Assembly (NCBI GenBank): GCA_964470865.1
Contig: CAYYFR010000005.1
Coordinates: 21,025 to 85,024 of the forward strand
DNA length: 64,000 nt
Direction: 5' to 3'
Source of the DNA: JAEUOS01 sp964470865
Lineage (GTDB): Bacteria > Pseudomonadota > Gammaproteobacteria > Burkholderiales > JAEUOS01
In this document: positions 51,174 to 61,017 of the stretch, piece by piece
Numbering within the stretch: the first letter of the stretch is position 1
Layout: each line of letters opens with the position of its first letter
Made by a program: the position numbers and the translations under genes
The notes under the pieces: generated by a model
Databases searched by the model: none
Seen by the model: only the letters and a program-made list of their open reading frames with translations
Told to the model about the DNA's origin: nothing

Positions 51174-52343
51174 CTACCTGGGCGGCGGGCGCGCCGGCGC
51201 CTTGAAGTTGCGTACCGCGTTGAGGCTGTCGGCCAGCGTCGGCAGTTCGATGCTCACCGCGCTTGCCACCAGCGCGTTCAGGCTCGACACCGCGGCGGCA
51301 CCGGCGCGCGAACGCACATCGAAGTAGCGCATCAGCCATTGGTTGGCCGACGCCAGGTCTTGCCGAAACAGGGCCTCGTTGCGCTGCAACAGGGCGATGC
51401 GCGCATTCAGCAGGCGCAGCTTCAGGTTCTCACGCAGAAAAAACGCCTGCGAGGGATTGAGCAACACCGGATCGGCGTTCTCGATGTCGCGAATCCGGAC
51501 CATCTGGCGGAACTGCTCCCAGGCGTCTTCACGCAGCCGTTGCCACAGGGATGGCACTGGCGGCTCAGCGCCCTTGACACCCGGAGCTTCACGCGCGCCC
51601 GGACTGGACCTTCCCGCTTGCGGCTGCAGCTTTTCGTCGAAGATCAGCGGCAACGAATCGGCGCTGGCTATGACAGCATCGAGCTTGATGGCAATGCCGG
51701 CGGTGTCGACCTGGGGCAGCGCTTGCAGGCGCTCGATGTCCTTTTGCAGCGTGCGACGCACCGATATGAACTGTACCCGGTCGGCGCGCCCGAGACGCGC
51801 ATCGGCGTTTTGCAACGCCAGCAGCGCACCGCGCACGTTGCCGGCAAGCTGCAATTGCTGGGCCGCCAGGGTCAGGGTCTGCTCGATCTCGGACAAGGCC
51901 CAGTCATCGCGGCTGCGCGACAGGTCCTGGACCATGTTCTCGAGCGCCGCCTGGCGGCTTTGCGATTCGACCAATCGCGTTTCCAGTGCAGCCATCTTCA
52001 CCAATGCGTCGCGCATCCGTTCCTGTGCCTCGCGCGCGCTCGCCTGGGTCTGGCGCGAAAGGTCTTCTTCCTGTTTCAGGCGGGTGGCCATTTCGGCGCG
52101 CAAAGCCGTGACCTGCGAACGCGAATCCCACCAGCTGACGGCGAACAGCAAGGCCAGCAAAAGCATGCCAAGGCGCGCACCGCTCCACCAGGAACGCCAG
52201 GCGGCCACTCGACCAGACGCGCGCCCGACCGCGCCGCCTGCTGTGCCGCCGTGCGCCGCCGTCGCCTTGGTGGCGCTTTCTGCCGCCGCGCTTGCGGGCG
52301 TGCCCGCGGCCTGGTCCGCTGCCGTCGCAGTGCTGTCAGTCAT
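51174..52343 (-). CDS. hemX: HemX-type membrane protein
   Basis: A 389-residue bitopic protein. An Ala/Thr-rich N terminus is followed by one span (LGMLLLALLFAVSWW) and a long periplasmic helical region with coiled-coil character. Often misannotated as uroporphyrinogen-III C-methyltransferase, it has no methyltransferase motif. Its start overlaps the hemD stop by 8 bases. Confidence 0.92.
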   Translation of the reverse strand: MTDSTATAADQAAGTPASAAAESATKATAAHGGTAGGAVGRASGRVAAWRSWWSGARLGMLLLALLFAVSWWDSRSQVTALRAEMATRLKQEEDLSRQTQASAREAQERMRDALVKMAALETRLVESQSRQAALENMVQDLSRSRDDWALSEIEQTLTLAAQQLQLAGNVRGALLALQNADARLGRADRVQFISVRRTLQKDIERLQALPQVDTAGIAIKLDAVIASADSLPLIFDEKLQPQAGRSSPGAREAPGVKGAEPPVPSLWQRLREDAWEQFRQMVRIRDIENADPVLLNPSQAFFLRENLKLRLLNARIALLQRNEALFRQDLASANQWLMRYFDVRSRAGAAAVSSLNALVASAVSIELPTLADSLNAVRNFKAPARPPPR

Positions 52344-53208
52344 GTGCGCGCCCGCGAAAATGCCCGATCAGCCCGTTCATGATGCCGGCGTCGCCACCCG
52401 CAGTCAGATGCACGTCGGCAAGGCCGATGGCGCGCATGCTCTCGGCGATGCGCGAGTGGGGCACGAATGTGGGCACACCTCGCAGCCAACGCAGCCCCTT
52501 GCCACCCAACAGATGCACAAGGCGTTGCCCACCTTCGGAACTTGTCACCACCAGCGCATCCGGCGCGCGCCGCGCCAATAGCGCATCGACCTCACCGGCT
52601 GCGAACCGCACGTGACTACGCCGGTAGCTGGCAACCACCTCGACTACCGCGCCGTGCTTGACCAGCCATTCGCCAAGCTGCTGCCTGCCACTACCGGCCG
52701 TGCCATCGCCAACCTCATCGGCGCCGCGCAGGATCAATACGCCGGGAAATTTCAAGCCGACGGCATCGATGGCCTCGATCAGGCCATCGCTGTCGAAGCG
52801 CGAGGATGGCGCAATCACGCGCACGACCCCGAGCCTGGCAAGCGCCGACGCGGTGCCGGGGCCGGGCGTCGCGGCACACCGCACCAGCACCAATCCTGGC
52901 AAGCCAAGCACCGCGCAACGCGCCGCGGCCTGTTCTGCCGCATTGGCGCTGACGAACACGACCAGATCAAAATCAGCGAGACGACGCAGGGCGGCGTCCA
53001 GCGCGGTGAATTCCGCCACCGGCTCAATGGACAGTATGGGAAAACGCCATGCCACCCCGCCGGCCGCAGCAATCGCGTCGACCAGGGCTGCAGCCTGTGC
53101 GCGCGGGCGGGTCAGCAGAACTTCGCGCCCGAGCAGCGCATTTTCGGAAGCGTCGCCGCGTGTGGCCAGGTCGCCTGCCGGCGGCGCAATCTTCGCCATT
53201 GCAATCAT
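52336..53208 (-). CDS. hemD: Uroporphyrinogen-III synthase
   Basis: A 290-residue enzyme that closes hydroxymethylbilane into uroporphyrinogen III. The family is poorly conserved; recognised parts are VLLTRPRAQAAALVDAI at the N terminus, VFVSANAAEQAAA, and VVTSSEGGQRL in the second domain. Position between hemC and hemX confirms the call. Start MIAMAKIAPP; the second Met is an alternative. Confidence 0.93.
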   Translation of the reverse strand: MIAMAKIAPPAGDLATRGDASENALLGREVLLTRPRAQAAALVDAIAAAGGVAWRFPILSIEPVAEFTALDAALRRLADFDLVVFVSANAAEQAAARCAVLGLPGLVLVRCAATPGPGTASALARLGVVRVIAPSSRFDSDGLIEAIDAVGLKFPGVLILRGADEVGDGTAGSGRQQLGEWLVKHGAVVEVVASYRRSHVRFAAGEVDALLARRAPDALVVTSSEGGQRLVHLLGGKGLRWLRGVPTFVPHSRIAESMRAIGLADVHLTAGGDAGIMNGLIGHFRGRAHD

Positions 53209-53218
53209 CGCCTGCGCG

Positions 53219-54157
53219 TCACGCCGCCGGGTTCAGCGCGTTCAGGATGCGCTCCGCACCACGCCCCAGCAAGTCATGGGCTACCGCATGCGCCAGCGCG
53301 TCAGCATCCGCCCGCGCTGCGGTCGAATCCGCGTGGATCAATTCCGCACCGTCTGGCGAAGCCACCAGCGCGCGCAGGCGCAGGCGCTCGCCTTCGAGCT
53401 CGGCATAGGCGGCCAGCGGCACGCTGCAGCTGCCGCCGAGCACCCGGCTGATGGTACGTTCGGCGCGCACGCAGATCCCGGTGTCCGCATGGTTCAAGGG
53501 ACCCAGCCAGGCTTCCAGATCGACGCGACCGGCGCGTATCTCGATGGCCAGCGCGCCCTGGCCCGCAGCGGGCAACATGTCGGTCGGCGTCAGCACGCTG
53601 CGGATCCGTTCGGCCAACCCCAGGCGTTTGAGTCCGGCGGCGGCCAGCACGATGGCAGCATACTCGCCGGAATCGAGCCTGGAGAGCCGCGTGTCGAGAT
53701 TGCCACGCAGTGCCCGCACCACGAGTCGTGGAAACATGCGCCTGATCTGCGACTCGCGGCGCAGGCTGGAGGTGCCGACGACAGCGCCCGCAGGCAGGCT
53801 TGCCAGATCGGCATATCGACTGGAGACGAAAGCGTCGCGCGGATCGTCGCGCGCAAGAGTGGCGGCCAGCGCGAATTCGGGCGCCAGGTCGACCGGCACA
53901 TCCTTCAGCGAATGCACCGCCAGGTCAGCGCGGCCTTCGAGCAGCGCGCTTTCCAGCTCCTTGATGAACAAACCCTTGCCGCCGACCTTTGAAAGCGCCC
54001 GATCGAGGATCTGGTCGCCACCGGTGGTCATGCCGAGAATTGACACCTCGCAGCGCGGATATACTTGCGTAAGCGCAGCGCGAACGTGATTGGCCTGCCA
54101 CATCGCCAGGCGGCTTTCGCGCGAAGCGATGATGAGCCGCCGAGGTTCACTATTCAT
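53219..54157 (-). CDS. hemC: Porphobilinogen deaminase
   Basis: A 312-residue enzyme that builds hydroxymethylbilane. MNSEPRRLIIASRESRLAMWQ is the usual start; KVGGKGLFIKELE, HSLKDVP and LGGSCSVPLAAYA (cofactor-binding cysteine) are intact. An open frame upstream to 54487 has no relation to the family. It is divergent from the thioredoxin-like gene, with 167 bp between them. Confidence 0.97.
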   Translation of the reverse strand: MNSEPRRLIIASRESRLAMWQANHVRAALTQVYPRCEVSILGMTTGGDQILDRALSKVGGKGLFIKELESALLEGRADLAVHSLKDVPVDLAPEFALAATLARDDPRDAFVSSRYADLASLPAGAVVGTSSLRRESQIRRMFPRLVVRALRGNLDTRLSRLDSGEYAAIVLAAAGLKRLGLAERIRSVLTPTDMLPAAGQGALAIEIRAGRVDLEAWLGPLNHADTGICVRAERTISRVLGGSCSVPLAAYAELEGERLRLRALVASPDGAELIHADSTAARADADALAHAVAHDLLGRGAERILNALNPAA

Positions 54158-54324
54158 GTTGTGGAGATACGGGGGGGTTCCAGAATGCCGCTTGATCGCG
54201 TGCGGAGAAGTTCTGAGCAGAACGGCGGACACCGGGTGGCTCGCCCTTCGATAAACATCAGGCTTGGCGCCACGCCCGCCACGCTGTGCAGCCACGGCGC
54301 AGCGTGATCGCCGTGCCGGAACAC

Positions 54325-54822
54325 ATGATGCGAACCTGCCTGAAGCGGCTGCTGCAAGCACCCGGAAGCCTGATTTTAGCATGCGCGTTTTTGCTGCCAG
54401 CGGCGCATTGCGCGAACGCCAACGAGTTTGCGCACGCCAAGACCTTGGCCGGTGACGCCCGCGTCGCCAGCGATCGCAAGCTGCCAATCCTGCTTTTTTT
54501 CAGTCAGGCCAACTGCGGATTCTGTGAACGCGCCAGACGCGAATACCTGCGTCCGCTTGCCGCAAGTGGCGCCTGGACCACGCGCGCCCTGATGCGCGAG
54601 GTACCGATCGAAGCGACCTTGACCGGATTCGACGGTAAACGCATCAATGGACGCGACCTCGCACGCGTCTATGGGATCCGGGTGTTTCCAACGGTGGTGT
54701 TTGTCGATGCGGGCGGGAAGCTGATTGCCGAGCCGCTGGCCGGATTCACCGTGCCGGATTTCTACGCGGCCTATCTTGAGCAGCGCCTGGAAGCAGCAAG
54801 CGCGCGTTTGGCGAAGTCTTGA
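54325..54822 (+). CDS. Exported thioredoxin-fold protein with CGFC
   Basis: A protein of 165 residues from the ATG at 54325 (MMRTCLKRLL). An N-terminal signal peptide (LLQAPGSLILACAFLLPAAHC) may end in a lipobox-like or ordinary cleavage site. The redox motif is QANCGFCERARR, followed by thioredoxin-fold GIRVFPTVVFVDAGG with the cis-proline. Similar proteins (SoxW/DsbC-like, thioredoxin family) act in periplasmic disulfide or haem-related redox work; its place between hemC and ppc gives no firm hint. Confidence 0.85.
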   Translation: MMRTCLKRLLQAPGSLILACAFLLPAAHCANANEFAHAKTLAGDARVASDRKLPILLFFSQANCGFCERARREYLRPLAASGAWTTRALMREVPIEATLTGFDGKRINGRDLARVYGIRVFPTVVFVDAGGKLIAEPLAGFTVPDFYAAYLEQRLEAASARLAKS

Positions 54823-55022
54823 CCTGGCAGCCTGTGCGCTACCGCCACTCCGGCTGAGCGTCGCCCTGCGCAGCGCAGCGCCACACCAGCGTTCTCCTGG
54901 CATGAGTTTTGCACACGCGATGCAGTGCAGCTTGACGCGCGGTTTTCATCCGTTTCGCTCTGATGCTGCCACGCTCGCTTCGGTGCCCCACCAGTGCGCC
55001 TTTTCCCTTTCGACAGCCCGCA

Positions 55023-57794
55023 ATGACCCCAAAAAAGACCCTCGTAACCGACGACACCCCGCTCAAGGAAGACATTCGCCTGCTCGGGCGCATTCTGGGC
55101 GACACCATCAAGGCGCAGGAAGGTCGCGAGGCGTTCGAGACCATCGAGAACGTGCGCCAACTGGCAGTGCGCTTCCGGCGTGACAACGACAGCGAGGCAC
55201 GGCGCCGGCTTGCCACCTTGCTCAACCGCCTGTCACGCGACCGCACCGTATCGGTGGTGCGCGCGTTTTCCTACTTTTCGCATTTGGCAAACATCGCCGA
55301 AGATGTGCATGCAAGGCGACGCCGCCGCGCCGACGCGATCGCCGGCATCGAAGCCGGCGAAGGCTCGATCGCTTTTGCCTTCAAGCGGCTGGCGCGCGCC
55401 AAGGTGCCGCCGCTACGCCTGCGCGAGTTTTTCGAGAGCGCCAGCATGGCCGCTGTGCTCACCGCGCATCCGACCGAGGTGCAGCGCAAAAGCATTCTCG
55501 ACACCGAGCTCGATATCGCCCGCCTGATCGGCGAGCTGACGGCCGCGCCGCTGCCGCCGGAAGAGCTGGCGCAGCACGCCCTGTCTTTGCGCGCCAAGGT
55601 GCTGACCCTGTGGCAGACCGGCATGCTGCGCCTGACGCGGCTACGCGTGGTCGACGAGATCGAGAACGGCCATTCCTTCTTTCGCTACACCTTCCTGCGC
55701 GAATTGCCGCGCTTGTACGGCGAGGTCGAAGAGCTGCTGGCGCGCGCCGCGCCGGGCGCACGTCTGCCGCATATCGAGCCGATTTTCCGGGTTGGCAGCT
55801 GGATTGGCGGCGATCGCGACGGCAACCCCTATGTCAACGCCGCCACTTTGGAACATGCCCTCACGCGTGGCGCGACGCTGGTGCTCGAACACTATCTGGA
55901 AGAGGTGCATTGTCTGGGCGCCGAACTTTCGCTCTCCACGGTTTTGGTCAAGGTGAGCCCTGCATTAGCGCAGATGGCGGAGGCCTCGCCGGACAGCTCC
56001 GAACATCGTCGTGCCGAGCCCTACCGGCGCGCCCTGGTCGGGGTTTACGCCCGTCTGGCCGCCACCATGCGCGGATTGACCGGCAGCCAGTCGCAGCGCC
56101 ACGAAATCGGCAGCGCCCCGGCCTACGAGGCAGCGGAGCAACTGATCGCCGATCTGCAGCTTGTCGAAGCCTCGCTCAAGGCCAACGGCGCGGCGCTGCT
56201 GGCCAAGCCCAGGCTTGCGCCCCTGCTGCGCGCAGTGCGCATTTTCGGCTTCTACATGGCCCCGGTCGACATGCGGCAGAGCTCCGACGTGCATCAACGG
56301 GTGGTGACCGAATTGCTCGCCATGGCCGGCACCAGCGACGCTTATGCGACGCTCGATGAGGAAGCGCGCATCGCGCTGCTTGAAGCCGAGTTGGCACAGC
56401 CGCGCCTGCTGCATTCGCCCTATGCCACCTATTCCGACGAGACCCTGTCGGAGCTCGCCATCGTGCGCAAGGCGGCCGAAATGCAGGCACGCTTCGGCCG
56501 CCAGGCCTGCCCCAACTACATCATCTCGCGCTGCGAATCGGTATCCGACATGCTCGAGGTTCTGATACTGCTGAAGGAGGCCGGGCTTTACCTGCCGCAG
56601 GTGGGCGTGGCCGGCATGAACGTGATTCCGCTGTTCGAATCGATCATCGACCTTACGCGCGCCAAGCTGATCATGGCGCGCTGGCTGGCCCTGCCGCTGG
56701 CGCGCACGGTGCTTGGCGGGCTGGAAAACACCCAGGAAATCATGCTGGGCTATTCCGACAGCAACAAGGACGGCGGATTCTTCACCTCGACCTGGGCCCT
56801 GTATCAGGCGGAAGTGGCACTGGTCGAATTGTTCAACGCCCATGGTGTGACGCTGCGCCTGTTTCACGGCCGCGGTGGCTCGGTCGGACGCGGCGGCGGG
56901 CCCAGCTACCAGGCCATCCTGGCGCAGCCGCCCGGCAGCGTGAACGGGCAGATCCGCCTCACCGAACAGGGCGAAATCATCGCCAGCAAGTACGCCAGCC
57001 CCGACACCGGCCGGCGCAATCTCGAAACCCTGCTGGCAGCAACCCTGGAAGCAACGCTGCTGCCACAACTGGCCGGCGCCGAGGTTCAGGGCACGCCGGC
57101 CTTCATCGGCGCGATGCAGGAAATCTCGGCCGCGGCGCACAGCGCGTATCGCAACCTGGTGTATGAAACCCCCGGGTTCACCGACTACTTTTTCCAATCC
57201 ACGCCGATCTCCGAAATCGCCCAGCTCAACATCGGCAGCCGCCCGGCCTCGCGCAAACCCAGCGGTCGCATCGAGGATCTGCGGGCGATTCCCTGGGTGT
57301 TCTCGTGGGCGCAATGCCGCGTCATGCTGCCCGGCTGGTACGGTTTCGGCTCTGGCGTGGCCGCTTACCGCGCAGCGCATGGCGAGGCCGGCATGCGCCA
57401 ACTGGCGAAGTTCTACCGCGCCTCGCCGTTTCTGCAGTCGCTGCTGTCGAACATGGACATGGTGCTGGCCAAATCGGACCTGGCGGTGGCCTCGCGCTAT
57501 GCCGAAATGGTCAAGGACAAGAAACTCGCCCGCAGCATCTTCGAACGCATCCGCAAGGAGTGGGAATTGAGCAGGGAAGCCCTGTTCGCGATCAGCGGCG
57601 CGCGTGATTTCCTGGCCGGCAACCCATCCCTGGCGCGCTCGATCAAGAATCGCTTCGCCTATCTCGACCCGCTCAATCACCTGCAGGTCGAGCTGCTGCG
57701 TCGGCATCGCGCCGGCAACACGGATGATCGCATCAGGCGCGGCATCCATCTTTCGATCAACGGCATCGCTGCGGGCCTGCGCAACAGCGGATAA
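55023..57794 (+). CDS. ppc: Phosphoenolpyruvate carboxylase
   Basis: A 923-residue anaplerotic enzyme making oxaloacetate from PEP and bicarbonate. The catalytic histidine is in VLTAHPTEVQRKS, and GYSDSNKDGG and LFHGRGGSVGRGGGP are the PEP-site motifs; the protein ends in RNSG, matching the family's C-terminal Asn-Thr/Ser-Gly. The start MTPKKTLVTDD at 55023 is chosen over a frame opening 60 bases earlier. It faces away from the hem genes, a common betaproteobacterial layout. Confidence 0.97.
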   Translation: MTPKKTLVTDDTPLKEDIRLLGRILGDTIKAQEGREAFETIENVRQLAVRFRRDNDSEARRRLATLLNRLSRDRTVSVVRAFSYFSHLANIAEDVHARRRRRADAIAGIEAGEGSIAFAFKRLARAKVPPLRLREFFESASMAAVLTAHPTEVQRKSILDTELDIARLIGELTAAPLPPEELAQHALSLRAKVLTLWQTGMLRLTRLRVVDEIENGHSFFRYTFLRELPRLYGEVEELLARAAPGARLPHIEPIFRVGSWIGGDRDGNPYVNAATLEHALTRGATLVLEHYLEEVHCLGAELSLSTVLVKVSPALAQMAEASPDSSEHRRAEPYRRALVGVYARLAATMRGLTGSQSQRHEIGSAPAYEAAEQLIADLQLVEASLKANGAALLAKPRLAPLLRAVRIFGFYMAPVDMRQSSDVHQRVVTELLAMAGTSDAYATLDEEARIALLEAELAQPRLLHSPYATYSDETLSELAIVRKAAEMQARFGRQACPNYIISRCESVSDMLEVLILLKEAGLYLPQVGVAGMNVIPLFESIIDLTRAKLIMARWLALPLARTVLGGLENTQEIMLGYSDSNKDGGFFTSTWALYQAEVALVELFNAHGVTLRLFHGRGGSVGRGGGPSYQAILAQPPGSVNGQIRLTEQGEIIASKYASPDTGRRNLETLLAATLEATLLPQLAGAEVQGTPAFIGAMQEISAAAHSAYRNLVYETPGFTDYFFQSTPISEIAQLNIGSRPASRKPSGRIEDLRAIPWVFSWAQCRVMLPGWYGFGSGVAAYRAAHGEAGMRQLAKFYRASPFLQSLLSNMDMVLAKSDLAVASRYAEMVKDKKLARSIFERIRKEWELSREALFAISGARDFLAGNPSLARSIKNRFAYLDPLNHLQVELLRRHRAGNTDDRIRRGIHLSINGIAAGLRNSG

Positions 57795-57873
57795 CTTCTG
57801 CAACAATCGCGCCCTGCGCGCTTCGCACTTGCACGATCATGCCAACAACCAGGATTCATCAAGCGAGACCATC

Positions 57874-58653
57874 ATGCTGAAGAACAAAACCGCCATCATC
57901 ACCGGCTCCACCAGCGGCATCGGCCTGGGCATCGCACATGCGCTGGCCGCCGACGGCGCCAACATCATGCTCAACGGTTTCGGCGACGCCGCCGTGATCG
58001 ACGGCCTCAAAAGGGAAATCGCGGCTGCCGGCGTCAGGGTCGACTACCACCCGGCCGACATGACCAGGCCGGCTGAAATCGCCGACCTGGTCAGGCAGAC
58101 CGCCACGCGCCTGGGCAGCGTCGACATTCTCGTCAACAACGCCGGCATCCAGCATGTCGCGCTGATCGAGGATTTCCCGCCCGAGCGCTGGGACGCGATC
58201 ATCGCCATCAACTTGAGCTCGGCCTTCCACACCATGCAGCATGCCCTGCCGCTGATGAAGGCACAAAAATGGGGGCGCATCATCAACATCGCCTCCGCCC
58301 ATGGCCTGGTGGCGTCGGCACAGAAATCGGCCTATGTGGCAGCCAAGCACGGCATCATCGGCCTCACCAAGGCAGCGGCGCTTGAAACCGCGCAGGCGGG
58401 TGTCACGGTCAACGCGATTTGTCCGGGCTGGGTATTGACGCCGCTGGTGCAAAAGCAGATTGACGCGCGCGCCAGCGCGCAGGGTATCAGCGTGGATGCG
58501 GCCAAACGTGACCTGCTGGGCGAGAAGCAGCCTTCGCTGGAGTTCGTCACGCCCGAGCAACTCGGTGCGCTCGCGGTTTTTTTGTGCAGCGAGGCAGCCG
58601 CGCAAATCCGCGGCGCCAGCTATGTGGTCGACGGCGGCTGGACCGCGCAATGA
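57874..58653 (+). CDS. 3-hydroxybutyrate dehydrogenase (SDR)
   Basis: A 259-residue short-chain dehydrogenase. GSTSGIGLGIA is the NAD motif, NNAGIQHV follows, and the active site has YVAAKHG with the Ser upstream (IASAHG). The HGLVASAQKSAYVAAKHG and CPGWVLTPLVQKQI segments are very typical of D-3-hydroxybutyrate dehydrogenase, which links polyhydroxybutyrate breakdown to acetoacetate. It lies 79 bp after ppc. Confidence 0.92.
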   Translation: MLKNKTAIITGSTSGIGLGIAHALAADGANIMLNGFGDAAVIDGLKREIAAAGVRVDYHPADMTRPAEIADLVRQTATRLGSVDILVNNAGIQHVALIEDFPPERWDAIIAINLSSAFHTMQHALPLMKAQKWGRIINIASAHGLVASAQKSAYVAAKHGIIGLTKAAALETAQAGVTVNAICPGWVLTPLVQKQIDARASAQGISVDAAKRDLLGEKQPSLEFVTPEQLGALAVFLCSEAAAQIRGASYVVDGGWTAQ

Positions 58654-58690
58654 CAGGTGCGGGCGCTGGCCGCTGCAAAGGCCGCTTCGC

Positions 58691-59365
58691 TCAAGAGTCG
58701 GGACGGTCCTTGAAGTAGTGGCTGTCATTGAACGTGACCACCCAGGCGGGGCGGTAAACCACCAGCAAGGTCAGCAGCATGCCGGAAAGCGTTGCCTCGC
58801 CAAACCCCATCAGCGCGACAAAGGGCGCGTATTGGCCGAACAGCAGTGCGGCAGCGCGCCCGCCCACCAGCATGGCCAGGGCGGACGCCGCCAGTTGGGT
58901 GGCTACCGCGACCACCCCGGCGGCTGCGAAACCGGCGCCTAAAATGTAGACAAACGGATGGGCCGGCAGGGTTTGCGCGACCGCACGGCGCGCCAGATCG
59001 GTGGCCAGCACCGGTACCGCGCCGTACAGGAGCGCATTCCACGGCACTGCCTCAAGCGGCAGGCCCTGCATCAAAACCACCAGCAGGGACGCCAGCGCGG
59101 TGCACCATAACGCCAGTGCCGGCCCCAGCATCAGGGTCGTAAGCGGTACCCCGAGCAACTGGAACGACAGGCCGGGGGCCATTTGCGCGCGCGCCTGCCA
59201 CAGCAAGGCCAGGGCCAGACAGCACCCGAGCAACAGATGCAAGGTGGCGCCTGCCGCCGCATTGCGCCAGTTGACTGCGGCAGCGGCCAGCCCCAGAAGC
59301 AGGCACAGCAACAGTGTCGCAGCGCCAATCCAGATCGCGGGAATGGTGGCGGTATCAAAGCCCAT
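58691..59365 (-). CDS. CbiM/COG3235-like membrane protein
   Basis: A 224-residue polytopic protein with about six spans. The C-terminal VYRPAWVVTFNDSHYFKD is characteristic of the COG3235 group, related to the CbiM energy-coupling permease used for cobalt/nickel. No CbiQ or CbiO partner genes are adjacent, so the transport role is a family-level inference. It converges with the 3-hydroxybutyrate dehydrogenase gene. Confidence 0.82.
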   Translation of the reverse strand: MGFDTATIPAIWIGAATLLLCLLLGLAAAAVNWRNAAAGATLHLLLGCCLALALLWQARAQMAPGLSFQLLGVPLTTLMLGPALALWCTALASLLVVLMQGLPLEAVPWNALLYGAVPVLATDLARRAVAQTLPAHPFVYILGAGFAAAGVVAVATQLAASALAMLVGGRAAALLFGQYAPFVALMGFGEATLSGMLLTLLVVYRPAWVVTFNDSHYFKDRPDS

Positions 59366-59428
59366 GCGAGCCTACTGTTCTCGTTCGGGAAAAGATCAGG
59401 ATTCCGGCACGCCGCGCCGGGCCGCGGT

Positions 59429-60604
59429 TCAGCCCTTGTCGAAGCCCTGGCCGTTGTGTTCGCCAAGCTTCGGGCCAGGCCCGCGAATCCGGCCCGGCGT
59501 GCGCGAAAGCTTGGGCACCACACCCGGCACCAAGAGCTCCATGCCGCCATCGAGCGCAAGCTTTTCGATCATGCCGCGCGCCAGGTATTGCGGGTCGCGC
59601 ACGATATCGGCGATCGAGTAGATCTTGCTGGCCGGCACCTGCGCCGCCTCCAGCGCCTCAAGCAGAAATGCGGCGTCGTGCGCCGCGCACCAGGCGCCGA
59701 TGCCGTCATCGAGCTCGGCGGCGCGCGCCGCGCGGCCGGCGTTGTCGGCCAGGCCCGCATCGACCACCCAGTCGTCGCGCCCCATCAGCTGCGCCAGGCG
59801 CTTGAAGATCGAATCGCCGTTGCCGCCGATGACGATATGCTTGGCGTCCCTGGAGGTATAGGTGTTGGAAGGCACGATGCCGGTCAGGTTGGTGCCGGTG
59901 CGCTCGCGCAGCGTGCCGTCGTAGGCGTATTCCGGCAGCGTTGCCTCCATCATGTTGAACACCGCCTCGTAGAGCGCGACATCGACCATCTGGCCCTCAC
60001 CGCTGCGATTGCGGTGGTTCAAGGCCATCAGGATGCCGATCACGCCATGCAGCGAGGCAATGGCGTCGCCGAGCGAAAGATTCATGCGCACCGGCGGGCG
60101 GTCGGGAAAGCCGCTCACATAGCGCATGCCGCCCATGGATTCGGCGATCGCGCCGAAGCCGGCCTGGTCGCGCATCGGCCCGGTCTGGCCGAACCCGGAA
60201 ATGCGCAGCATGATCAGGCCCGGGTTGTCGCGCGCCAGCGCCGCATAGCCCAGGCCCCATTTTTCCAGCGTGCCTGGGCGGAAATTCTCGATCACGACAT
60301 CGGCTTCCAGCGCCAGTGTCCTGGCCGCCGCCTGGCCCTCGGGCGAGCGCAGGTCGAGGGTGATGGATTTCTTGCCGCGCGATTGCACATGCCACCACAG
60401 CGACGTGCCTTCATGCATCTTGCGCCAGTAGCGGATCGGGTCGCCGCCCTGGCTCTTCGCATCGGCCGGCGGCTCGACCTTGATCACGTCGGCACCGAAA
60501 TCGGCGAAGAATTTTCCGGCAAACGGCCCGGCGATCAGCTGCCCGAGTTCAAGGACTTTGAGGTTCGCCAGCGGGCCAGCTGATGTGGTGCTATTAGTGC
60601 TCAT
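59429..60604 (-). CDS. Class III CoA-transferase (CaiB/BaiF family)
   Basis: A 391-residue enzyme that moves CoA between carboxylic acids. KVLELGQLIAGPFAGKFFADFGADVIKVE is split across the N terminus in the standard manner, ENFRPGT follows, and the catalytic aspartate is expected in NLSLGDAIAS. The substrate pair cannot be read from sequence; formyl-CoA, succinyl-CoA/aromatic and mesaconyl types share this layout. It stands alone, 63 bp from the membrane-protein gene on the same strand. Confidence 0.92.
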   Translation of the reverse strand: MSTNSTTSAGPLANLKVLELGQLIAGPFAGKFFADFGADVIKVEPPADAKSQGGDPIRYWRKMHEGTSLWWHVQSRGKKSITLDLRSPEGQAAARTLALEADVVIENFRPGTLEKWGLGYAALARDNPGLIMLRISGFGQTGPMRDQAGFGAIAESMGGMRYVSGFPDRPPVRMNLSLGDAIASLHGVIGILMALNHRNRSGEGQMVDVALYEAVFNMMEATLPEYAYDGTLRERTGTNLTGIVPSNTYTSRDAKHIVIGGNGDSIFKRLAQLMGRDDWVVDAGLADNAGRAARAAELDDGIGAWCAAHDAAFLLEALEAAQVPASKIYSIADIVRDPQYLARGMIEKLALDGGMELLVPGVVPKLSRTPGRIRGPGPKLGEHNGQGFDKG

Positions 60605-61017
60605 GTGAGTCCGATTCTCGATTCAGGGTGCGCGGCACATTTTAGCGCTGCGCGGCGCGTGGGTAGACCGGAGCCACTTAAGTCACTGGTTGGCCGGATG
60701 AGCGCAATTTGCGAGCACGCGGCAAGACGACGCTCGCAAGATAGCGAAGCGGAGGCCCTTGAGTAGGGCAAAGACCGGGCTCCAATTTTCCGGACGCCTC
60801 CGGCTGAACTGCCAGCCTCAAGCGCTTTTGCGAACCGGCATTTGTCGAAAAGTTTTACACTGCGATCTTGCAGAAGTTCGCCGTTATTGAGCAGATGAAA
60901 AAAAATGTTTCAAAACAAGGTTTTATGAAACCATCAGCGATTTCGTCGATGCGGGTATGAAGATTGCGTCTCCGTTGGCTTCTCATCGCGCAATTAACCT
61001 GAAGGTGGTTCAGCCTT
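60605..61017. other. Divergent intergenic region with hairpin
   Basis: The 413-bp gap between the CoA-transferase and matrixin starts has no convincing gene. An 8-bp inverted repeat TTGCGAGC / GCTCGCAA with a 15-base loop lies at 60709-60739, and GCCCT-TGAGT-AGGGC at about 60753-60768. The right third (60840-60960) is clearly A+T-richer and should hold the matrixin promoter. Confidence 0.6.

Noticed and set aside
51174..52343. Uroporphyrinogen-III methyltransferase
   Set aside because: HemX is often labelled so, but this protein has a membrane span and coiled coil and no methyltransferase motif.
55965..57806. Open frame of 613 codons on the minus strand opposite ppc
   Set aside because: It is a shadow of the strongly coding ppc gene in a G+C-rich genome, with Arg/Gln/Gly-rich composition and no domain character.
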